Positions 49,314 to 59,573 of a stretch of 64,000 nucleotides of DNA are shown here, piece after piece. Numbering within the stretch: the stretch's first letter is position 1; each line of letters opens with the position of its first letter. This DNA is from Reticulascus tulasneorum. Its lineage: Eukaryota > Ascomycota > Sordariomycetes > Glomerellales > Reticulascaceae. The position numbers were made by a program, and so were the translations under genes. Under the pieces are notes generated by a model. It worked only from the letters and a program-made list of their open reading frames with translations, searched no databases and was not told the DNA's origin. Location of the stretch: contig LSAX01000011.1 in NCBI GenBank assembly GCA_001557505.1, forward strand, positions 1,860,001 to 1,924,000. The letters run 5' to 3'.

Positions 49314-51905
49314 ATGAACTTCCTCAAGTCGGCAGTGGCATCTGCGATCGCCCAAGGTCCACCATTCCCGTACAATTTTGGAGACAAAGTTGATATCGAC
49401 CAGTCCATCTGGACACTAAACAATGGCACGAGAAGAGCTAGTGGCCTCTGTCCCGAACCATTCCTCTTTTGCATTGCTAACCATTTCAAAACAGGAAGAC
49501 GGGTCGAATTGCAGCATTTTTTCCTTCGATGTCACGGCCAACAAGTCGAGATTACCCCTTGCCAAGAATGCCTTGAAGAAGCTGAGGACGATGCGACATC
49601 CAGGGGTAATCAAGGTGCTGGACACTGTTGAGGTATGGCATATTAGTCTAGCCATAACATGCTTGGCATCAAATAGGACTGACTGGAAGTAAAGACAGAC
49701 ACGTATATATACATAGCGACGGAGCGAGTCGTACCCCTTAGGTGGCATGTAAAGCGAAAGAGTCTGAGCCCAGAGACCATAAAATGGGGATTGTACAGCG
49801 TTGCAGTAAGTTGAGTGACTGCATTGCTTTACTATTTGCCTGCTAACAACCATAAAGCGGACAGTTAAATTCATCAACGACGAAGGAAGCTCTATCCACG
49901 GAAGTCTGAAGGTCGGGTCTATATACACTTCAGAAAGCGGTGAATGGAAGCTTGGAGGGTTTGAAGTGCTGAGCAATGTCAAGGATGATGAAGCAGTCAT
50001 ATACGTAAGTATGGCAGGTTCTTATTTCCTTCATTGCTCACCATCTTATAGACATATGGCAGTCTTGTGCCTGATTCTGGACGCTACACCCCGCCAGAGT
50101 TGGCTCGCAGCGGCTGGGATGCAATCAAGAAGAGCCCGCATTCGTCTGTCGACTCGTACAACTTTGGTACCCTGATTTTTGAAGTATTCAATGGCGACTT
50201 TTTAGGACCCGACCAAGCTGGACTGACCAAGAATATCCCACCAACCATGCACTCCAGCTACAAACGTCTTGTGAACGCAAATGCGAAGGCTCGTGTTAGC
50301 GTCGCGCATTTCCTGGAGCAGGGAATGCGGAGTGGCTCGTTTTTCGATAGCCCGCTGATCAAATTGACGGAGGGAGTTGACAATTTAGGGGTGAAGTCGG
50401 AAACGGAACGAGATGAGTTTTTATCGCACGTCACCCCCGATATGTAACCATTGGCTTGTCTAACCAACTTACTTAGTGACCTTGATCAACTTTCCGATGA
50501 CTTTCCCGAAGACTTCTTCAAGATGAAAGTTCTCCCAGAGCTATTAAAGTCGGTGGAGTTTGGTGGTGGTGGCCCGAAAGCTTTCGGTGTTGTCATGAAG
50601 ATTGCAACGAAGTTGCCAAGCGAAGATTTCGAGATCAAACTCATGCCGTTCGTTGTCAGGCTCTTCGCAAACCCTGACCGAGCCATTCGAGTTTGTCTCC
50701 TTGACAGTCTTCCATTGATGATTGACAGGTTACCGCAGAAAGTTGTCAATGACAAGATCTTCCCTCAACTGGTCACCGGCTTCACAGACGCGGCACCTGT
50801 TGTGCGTGAGCAAACACTCAAGTCTGTCTTGGTCATCATCACAAAACTCTCGGACAGAACGATCAATGGAGAGTTGTTAAAGTGTTTGGCCAAGACCGCC
50901 AATGATGAGCAACCTGGAATTCGAACAAATACCACAATCTGCCTTGGCAAAATTGCCAAGAACCTTGGGACGTCTACGAGGGCAAAAGTCCTCATCGCGG
51001 CCTTCACTCGCTCCTTGCGAGACCCTTTCGTGCATGCGAGAAACGCTGCTTTGATGGCGTTGGGAGTAACTGGAGAGCACTTCAGCGATGAGGACGTTGC
51101 AACACGAATAATGCCTGCAGTCTGTCCCCTATTGATAGACAAGGAGAAAGTGATACGCGATTCGGCGAGCAAGACGGTTGATGTCTACCTGCAGAAGCTT
51201 CGTAAAGCAGCAGCTAGCATGCCAGACACGGTGTTGCCTCCTCCAACTGCTGAAGCTGCTGGCGCACCGCGTATGAGCACTCCACAACCCAGTGAATCAG
51301 CTGCATCATGGACTGGATGGGCCATCTCATCTTTTACCAACAAGCTCTCCGCAGCTGCTGGCGAGATGCAAGCCCCAGCAAACGGGAATGGTGCTGTTTC
51401 GCCACTACCAGCTCCCTCTCCGGGTCTGGAACCCAAAAGACCCAACACCTCGTCCGCATCAGCCCTGCACAGACAAGCTGTCAAGTCTCCACCCCCTACA
51501 ATGTCCCGCACGGCGTCAGCCAACGCCACGGCTGCAGCAGAAGCATTCTACCCTGACTTTGGAGCGGATGAGGAGGATGGTGATGCCTGGGGTGAGATGG
51601 GCGAGGATTCCTTCTTCGATGCTCCTAGCGACACGAAGAAACAGGCCGCGAAGGAGAATGTTGCGAGCGCGACTCCGTTCGACGATGGGGCTGAACCTGA
51701 TTTTGCGGGCTGGCTTGCGGCCCAATCTCAAAAGAAGTCGGGGTTAAGTAAACCGCTTCCAAAGGGGTTGGCCAAGCCTTCAACAACGGCAGCGAAAAAA
51801 CCTACTACAACTACGAAGGCCGCTGCGAAACCTGTGGTTGCTAAGAAGATTGACTTGAAGCCCAAGACAACAGATGATGATGAGGGTTGGGGAGACGGTT
51901 GGTAA
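49314..51905 (+). CDS. scy1: SCY1-like pseudokinase with HEAT repeats (Cex1/Scy1)
   Basis: Scaffold linked to tRNA export and COPI traffic. Exons are modelled at 49314-49436, 49495-49632, 49695-49805, 49858-50004, 50052-50425 and 50477-51905, giving 773 residues. Introns 1 and 5 appear to use GC-AG splice sites; the others are GT-AG. The kinase-like domain (about 20-260) lacks catalytic motifs: HGSL stands where HRD is expected and GGFE in place of DFG. HEAT repeats follow (SDLDQLSDDFPEDFFKMKVL, then LLKSVEFGGGGPKAFGVVMK, KVVNDKIFPQLVTGFTDAAP and more). A low-complexity Pro/Ala/Lys tail contains DAWGEM and ends DDDEGWGDGW, an acidic tryptophan motif of the kind that binds coatomer delta-COP in other proteins. 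Convergent with LST8. Confidence 0.9.
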
Positions 51906-52194
51906 GGGCTTTGGGGGATCAACACTGTCCGTTGCGTTTGGATGGCATAATTGCATGTGCTGGCGTTACGGATAGGAGCTAGGGGGCTCGGTTGTGCGGA
52001 TACCATAGTGTACAACGTAATCACGATAGATACTGAACATGAGGTCAGAGTACCCAAATTGACTCCAAAGGTTCATCGAAGACATGAAACATTTCCAGAC
52101 GCCTCGCCAATCCTTCCCTAGTTTAAAATGAAGTGCATAGTAGCGTCCTTTTCCCGCTCTAGACCAATCCACCCAACCGTTCCATCGATGCAGC

Positions 52195-53318
52195 TCATCT
52201 CGTCTCGGAGTAATCGTTCAAGGCGACGCAAACTGCACCCCTATGATGTCCGTTGTATTGTCGAATGATCTGCTGGCTATGCAGCTCCCATAGGCGAGCA
52301 TAGTGGTCTGAGCAGGCCGTTACAAGATACGCCGAGTCGGCGCTGAAGGCGCAGTCCCACACCCAGCGCTGGTGGCCGGTCAGGGTAGCTTCGAGCGGAA
52401 AGGGTTTGGGCTCTTCGTCTGGCGTGGGTTCGATGTCTTTCACTTCCCAGATCTTGGAAGTGTGGTCGGCGCTACACGTTGCAAGCTTCTTGACGTCAGG
52501 GGATAGGAGGATGCGAGTGATGTACTCTTTATGAGCGCTGAACTGGGTTACGGGCAAAAGCTGGGTGCGATCGAATTGTTGTATAAGCTGCCAGACAAAG
52601 ACGTTGCCCTGTTGATCGGTTAGCATCAGGCTACAGTAGACGTGGGGGAATGACATACGGCATTGTTTGCCGCGCATAGAAGAGAGCCATCACTAGCGAC
52701 TGTGACGCTTGACACAGAAACATCCTCCTCCGGAATAAGTTGATGGGAGCAATTGTTCTCGGCCAAGTCCCACACCCTCACGCTTCCCGCCCGATCGCAG
52801 CTTATAATCTCGCCCTGATTGGGATGGATTACCACATCGTTCGCTGGGCAGCCATGATTATAGCTCCTTTGGACCTGCCCGCTTCTCGTCTCCCAGATTT
52901 TCACCGTCCCGTCTTCAGAGCTCGTGACCATCCATTTCCCTTCGCAGTGGAAGGCGACGCCAGTGATATTGCCCGTGTGACCCTCGAACGTCAGGACCGG
53001 ATTCGGGTTTGTAGACTTGATATCATAGAGCTTGACGGTGTGGTTGCCGGCTGCGGCAAGGAAGCGCTTGTCGGGTGAGATGCAGAGGCGGTTTACTTGA
53101 GAGTCGGGGTGCTGGATCGTCCGGGAGCAGATACCAGATAATGCCTCCCAGAATCTAAGGTCATTTGTTAACACAGGCCCTCGAAGTGTGTCGGACCAAC
53201 CGCGCTTGCCTTATTGTGTGATCGTATCCCGCTGCGACGGGTTAGCAATCGAGTCCAAGTCTGGAGACATTTGCACCGAGGTTGGGGAAGACGTACCAGT
53301 GCAGAGGATAACAGACAT
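52195..53318 (-). CDS. lst8: LST8, WD40 subunit of the TOR kinase complexes
   Basis: Seven-bladed WD40 protein that binds the TOR kinase domain in TORC1 and TORC2. Exons are modelled at 53318-53297 (22 nt), 53231-53210 (22 nt), 53154-52659 and 52608-52195, giving 317 residues, the family length. Splicing restores MSVILCTAGYDHTIRFWEAL. Intron 2 appears to be GC-AG (donor GCAAGC); the others are GT-AG. WD repeats include HPDSQVNRLCISPDKRFLA, FEGHTGNITGVAFHCEGKWM, VTSSEDGTVKIWETRSG, SAHKEYITRILLSPDVKKLA, CSADHTSKIWEVKD and TGHQRWVWDCAFSADSAYLV. The end AVCVALND is typical. The start ATG is fixed by the conserved first nine residues. Confidence 0.96.
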
Positions 53319-55778
53319 GATGAGTCTAGCAAAGGCGTGCTGTTTGGTTATCGCATGACAGACCAAGGTGTTCGAGTATTCGTAAAGTCGGAGGAAGATT
53401 AGTAGAAAGGTGCATTGGGAAGTCCACCTTCTTTCTGACCTTTGCCCCTCCACTGCAAGGCTGACTTTGAAGTTTGAGCTCGGATTCCTAATTGACTTGG
53501 CCCCACCCAAGCTGAGCGGAAGCTGGGGCAACCTCCAATGCTGGCTTGATGCATATACCTAGTTAATTACCTAAGCAACCCAATAAGTTTAATAGCTCAA
53601 CGAACCTCATCCCAGAAATTTGGCTGCAGGTGGCGTAGGAGACTGTTGCTCATCTCGTATTTCACCTCCAGATGATACCAGCCTTTGAATGAAAGCTCTC
53701 AACATTTTCCATCTACTCAATTTATTGGGGACCATCATCTTGGGCCGAAGTTATGACCTGTTAGGTGATAAATCGTCACTTACACGGCTGGTCGATCTAG
53801 ATATTCTACCCGATATTCAATGGATTTTCTACCAATTGTTCATCAAAACACCGAGGCAATGATGTGAATTCACTAGAATACACGCTGATGGGTGATAGCT
53901 CGTTATCTACAAATTTCGAGCATCTGTTGGTTCAAGCTGTCCAACTCATGTTCCTTTCCGTGTCACAGCATCACTGGTATGACGGCAACGACGCACATTT
54001 CCTATTTGTTTTACTGGTGAGCTGTTTAGAGGCTTGCAAACCTTGGATTATCCATTCGCAAAGCCGTGTCGCTTTCACAATCCAATCTGAGATGTTTCGG
54101 ACAATGATCCCTATACACCCCATCTGGCTTACGTTATTATGTTGAAGGAACTCAGTATGTGGAGCTGAGGGTTGTGTCTTGTTCAACAACCGGGGTTACC
54201 GTGGCAGTTTCTGTGCGACTCTCGTTAGCTACTGGACGAACAGATATTCTCTGGAGTGTCCTGTTCTGACGCGTCGGCCAACTCTACGACCTCATCGACC
54301 TGTGCGATTCTCTCACGCTCACCGCTTAGATTTTGGATTTTATTATTCACCATAACAAAGCCCAACTGCCAGTACAGCATATATTGCTAAACAGAGGCAT
54401 TTGATGCCTCAATCCGATGAACAAGAAGAGATCTTATCATCTCAGATGAGAGTTCCCTTCTCAAGTCTATGAGATAGCTGCTTCTCCAGGTTCCTGAGAA
54501 TCGGACAGACCACATCCGTATTATTGGGATTCTCAACAAGCCCATGTCACAAGGCTGAACGGCTGCGATATTGCACTCCGGTTTTGCCTGTACCTTGGCA
54601 TCCTATATTTAAATTGCAGATCCTACTGCGCTTCGTACAAGTACGAAGTGAGCCGATCCACTTGGACTGGAGGCTGCAGATCAAGGGCATTGTTAGACTT
54701 CCTGGGTGGTGGCCGTGGACTATTTCTCATCGAATGAAACACTGTCAAACTATCCCCCCTGGTGGCAAGGGTTCTTCCGCTTAGGATAACACAACTGAGG
54801 ATGGCCTTTCTTTGCCGATCATTGGTGTTGCAACATGCTGTGTTGGCGTTCAACCATTCGTTCGATTTCGGATGCGATTGAAACGTTTCTCTCTTCTCAT
54901 ACGATGTTTGCCTTCCGCAAGGCAAGCATCGAGTCCCATCGGAGCACTCAAGTTTGTACAAGTTTCGCTATTCCCAAAGTACCGCATGCGTCGAATGCTA
55001 ACCTGCCGGGTTCCCATCCGCGGTGTGCAGGGCAGTCGAATGTCACTGTAACATCCTCCGAACGGATTGTGCATCCTAGCTGGGAACGAATAAGCTTCTC
55101 TCCCGCGTTACACATCTAGGGCTTCTAGTGAATCCCGCCACGACGGACGGGCAAGGTCGAAGCCAGAGATATGATCCTCAGCTGCCTATGCTGTGTCATA
55201 TTGACCGACAGACAGAAATACGCGCGTGTTGGCTCCATGCAGGACTCATTCCTTCTATTGCTGTTTATCCACGCCTGGTAGCCAGCAAGGCAGCGATGAT
55301 GTTTATATCCCAGCGCTGGGGAATCCTTGACTCTTGGTTGACGGAATTACGGAAAGTCTACAGAGATAAGACAATGCTCGACCCACGAAGCCAGCTGGCA
55401 TTGTAATGAATCAACATAGAGCGTCATTGAGAAAGCGAGTGTTCATTCGTATGGCATGAATGGATCCTATAACGAGCGTATGTTTGGCGGTACACCAAAG
55501 AAGAATCCACACAGGCATGGCCACGGTCTCTGCATGCTCGCAGACGCCGAGAGGCCTCGTGGAACGCAAAAAAGGAAACTCTAACGCATAGTGCCGCTGT
55601 CCTGCCGGGCAAAATCGGACACGAATGCAACTCCACAGCAGCCAAAAACTGGCCGCTTTCCTCAAGAACACACGTGGTTCCGGCCCTATGGGCCGCCCCG
55701 ACCCTTCTTAGCGATCATGAACGTTTCGGGGGAACATTTACATGGACACCCAGTATCGGCATCCTTGGTTGGAGGTGG
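53319..55778. other. Gene-poor interval, 2.5 kb
   Basis: LST8 promoter and downstream flank of the small Cys-rich gene. Short open frames exist but none reads like a conserved protein or joins sensibly by splicing. No tRNA seen. Confidence 0.4.
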
Positions 55779-56132
55779 TCAAGTGCCCTTGGCCGAGACA
55801 CTCTCGCGGTTCCGTCCACCTTTGGGTCCACCCTCTGGACCTTGGTTGTCTCGACCTGCGTGGAAAGATGAAGACGAAGCAAGCGAGGTTGTCTTGACGG
55901 AGCCCCGCTGGCATTCCTTACAACGGTACCATTCAATGAGTGTGCCGTTGCAGTTCGCACAGGTTTTGGTACTAAAGACCATGAGAAAGAGCTTCACATT
56001 GGAAATCGCAACAGAGAAGCAGGGGATGACTACTCACGTTCGGAAATCGCAATAGCGGCAGGTCTCTGGCACCAAACCGCTGCTCAGGTGGCCACAGACA
56101 AAGGAGCCTGACTGTTGGAACCTGTCAGTCAT
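55779..56132 (-). CDS. Small Cys-rich (zinc-ribbon-like) protein, possibly the 3' end of a larger gene
   Basis: Not recognised. Exons are modelled at 56132-56038 and 55971-55779 (GT-AG), giving 95 residues. There is a Cys/His pattern: FVCGHLSSGLVPETCRYC, then TCANCNGTLIEWYRCKECQ, with four CxxC-like pairs that could bind zinc. The rest is a Ser/Gly-rich basic tail. Several upstream frames on the same strand (ATG at 56865; another at 56672 reading MSHRYTIITVYGLSASSS) could be earlier exons, but I could not join them in phase. The true start may therefore lie upstream. Confidence 0.45.
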
Positions 56133-59100
56133 GATGAATGGTGCTGTATCAGTTGCAAAGGATACAGATAGTGCGCTTTTGAGCGAGCAAAGCGGTCTTC
56201 GAAAAGCAAGGAGTAAGCAAAAACGGTCGATTGATGAAAGATTTGTATCCAAAGTTAGGTCATATTTGGGGTGTACCGCAACTCTTTATAGGAAAAGTTC
56301 ATTGGCTTGGTTACAGTCGGACAACATCAAGAGATACTGCGTTTGAAAAGAGAATAGCCACAAAATATGGGTATGGCTCGTCGACAGGGAGCGAAGATCT
56401 TCTCACGATTCGTAACTCACCGCTCCCATCATCCTCATTGCACCCTCATACGAGGATACGGCAATTGGAGCGAAGCACACGCGATGAGCCGACTCAAGAG
56501 AAGACCCTGTGACCACAGGTAGGCAACGGAGGATGAGGTTGCCTCGTTTCAACATCCCAACCAGCGAATAGGAGAACGAAGGGGGGTGTGATACCTCATA
56601 GTTCATGATATCTCTCTGTGAACTGGAGGCGGAAAGACCATAGACCGTGATGATGGTGTATCTGTGAGACATATCTGCAACGGTGGATCTTTATGTTAGA
56701 AGTCAAGTTCTTGGCTAACACGACAGTAACGAAACACAGTCCCGATAGCCCGCACTCGGCTGCACCAATTGTTGACTCAGCCGTCGTCTGATTCGTCCCG
56801 AGTATGAGTTTTTCGGCCAATTTTGCAACCTCACGAGCAAAGTATTGAAACCCCTTCGTCGACATCCTTCCACAGCCTTCTGTCTACACGGGACCAACAT
56901 ATTCGTGTCGTCTCTGAACTATCACCAAAACACCTGAAGAGCGATCATGCAGGTCGCCGTCTACTTGGCTAATCAAGCGCGGCCATGCGCTCGTGACCGC
57001 AGGGGCTTGGTACTTTTTCCTCCTTCGTCGGGATTCATGGTTGCCCGATATGCTTCGGTTCCTTTCCTGACCTGGACACCAACCTACCGCCTACATCCTA
57101 GTTTTACGGGTAGCTGCAGACCTACCCACGCCTTCTCTGAGAAGATTGGCACCAACACAGAATACGGCTGAAAAGACAACAGGACGGAGGGCCCACCCCC
57201 CTCGGCTGTTTACTTCACTCTGCGGTTGCAACGGACGGTATCGTGAAGCTGCCGTCACCGAGCCCTTTTCGTTATTGGTAACTATCATCCAATACTGTTC
57301 CTGTTTCCCATTGTTTCGTCCTTCGCAGTGTTCTATTTCCGTGCTCTGAGACTAGCCTTACAACAAACTCTGACGGGATATGGGCTTATATAAAACCATA
57401 ATATCGCTTGACCGTATCACGCTGGAGACAATGGCTTCCAGCCGCTTTTTGCCCCGTTCGGATCCTGGGCAGTAACCCCCTGATGAGCTGATGAGGCGAC
57501 ACGTCGATGTTCCTCTGTACAGCCGGTTCCTTTGTTGTTGACAATAATGGGCCAGTAATGGGCTCCTTGCAAATCTACCTCTGGCTTCGACGCTATGGGC
57601 AGCATGTATGCAAGCGTCCGCGTTCCCGTTGGGCCTCAACAGTTGCTTCTATGGCCATGTGCTCCTTCGAAAGCTGGGGTAACCTTGGATCTTTCTCGAG
57701 ACTCTCAAGAGAACGGATAGACATAAACGACTCTGTACGATCTGTTCCGAGCCCAAAAACAGGGCGTTGGGAGTCAAAGAAAGCCAAGGAACAGTCTGCT
57801 CATGCTGCTGGTAGCATCGACGTGCTCGCGGCGCTTATGTTCCCGAAAGCACTCAAAGCGATCTCTCCGTGCGAGTTTGTTCATTCCGACGGGAGACCTT
57901 ACTAATCCCGGTGTCAGCGTCCAGTCTACTCATTCCTTCGTTGCGTCAGGAGATGCGAGCCCCCAGTAGGAGACATGGCCCATGATCACGACAAGGTGTC
58001 TGCTTCTCGTTATTCGAACCTATAAGCCGCTGGCACCGGCGGTACCCGGTACCGGTTCCAAGCTACTTTCCACTCCTCCCCGCTGTGCAACACATGCCGC
58101 AGCGATGAAGGCGCTTCGAGGCGATCATTGCGACGGATCATCCGACGTTCTTGTGTTAGGTGGGAACTCGCGACTTGCATAACAAACTCTTGTTGCTCCA
58201 CGACCCAACGACGTGGCTTCTTCTGGTATTCCCATCGTTTCCGCGCCGGAGTTTTTCGTCCGGGACCATCATATGTGTGAGCCAAGTCTAACTCGTCCGA
58301 CTCTCTCCTCTTTCTATCACGTCGCGCCGCAGCAGTCCAAGCTGCTATCGCCGGCAATTTTCTCTTTCCAACCTATAGTTTACTATCTCTTGCAGGAAGC
58401 CAATGAGCTCCCGCAACATTCTTCCCGCAAGCGCTCGTTGCGGATAGCCTTGTCTGGATAGCGCTCGTGCCTTGCCAGGTACCAGTCCCCCCGTCTCACC
58501 GACTTCGTCCGCTCGGCTGTTACCCGCGTGGCGTCGTCCACGAGAGGCAAACCTGGCGAATCGGTCAAGGCACCAACTTTTCCATTTCTGCAAGTTTTCC
58601 TACTCGCAGCTCTATCGAAAGATCTGACCGAGTCCATCGCTGAAGAATGTCTCATCTCAAAGCGGCAATCTACGCACATGCATACAGGCAAGGGGCAGTC
58701 TTAGTCAAAAGTTGGACAAGCTGGGCTGTCAAATGCGCATGTTACTTTTCCTGCACTGCGCTCAGCGCTGCCGTATGCCGTTGGTATGTATCAAGTAAGC
58801 CACCGACTTCTTCGCGACTCGGCGCTGGGCGTCGCAGCTCACAAGGACAAACAGAGATCGGGAAGTTACGACTTCACTTGAGTACATTGCGATGCGTTTG
58901 GATGGAGTCTATTAGATATTCTGTCGCATATATACACGAGAATGTAACTCGGGGAGCATACATGATTCTCACCATCAAAGAGCATGCCTCGAAGATTGAG
59001 GTAAGTTGGGGTAAGCAGCTGTAAATAAGAATCGTGGAAATGGCGAAGAGTGTTTGGCGGATTCTACTACGACTGCGAGGGCTTCACCATCGAAGGGGAG

Positions 59101-59573
59101 CAGTAGACCAGTAATATACTAGACCAGTAAATACAACAAGGAGTTACGCTAGCAGGCCAACGACACTGCACCAAAATGGACATTAAACTACCCATATTCA
59201 CATACATGTTTGCCCGAATATCGAGCGCAAATCACTCATCACAAGGAAGACAGGTTTAGTAGAAAGCAAAGCGTTATCGGCTATCTGCGAGCAAGGTAGA
59301 CCTAACGAATAAGAAGGACCTGGTTGGTCCTAATATCATGCAACTAAAAGAGAGAAAGGAAAGACTCAAATCAACCATTCCGACCCGACCCGACCGGTTC
59401 CTTCCTGCCCTGGGTCACCTTTCAGAATCCTGTAGACGCCATAACATGAAGAGCCATCCTCAAACATTTGGAGATATTAATGCTTCTGAGTAGAGAAATG
59501 GAGGAGACCTTCCCCTTAGATGGAAAGAAAGCGTAGCTGCTCGTCCGTAAAGACAATTAATGTCTTCGGGCCA
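56133..59573. other. Gene-poor interval, 3.4 kb
   Basis: Possible upstream exons of the Cys-rich gene at 56595-56865 on the - strand are discussed under findings. Between about 56.9 and 59.57 kb only short frames without protein-like composition occur, plus the 3' flank of the FHA gene. No repeat family or transposon protein recognised. Confidence 0.4.

Noticed and set aside
50443..50476. 34-nt GT-AG intron in SCY1
   Set aside because: In phase but shorter than other introns here; the overlapping 51-nt GC-AG model gives the conserved protein.
57507..57905. 132-codon open frame on the + strand
   Set aside because: No family resemblance, no splice partners and biased composition; it looks like a chance frame in a gene-poor block.
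58010..58060. GGTTCGAAT box on the - strand, possible tRNA B box
   Set aside because: The flanking bases do not form a T-arm stem and no A box lies at the right distance.
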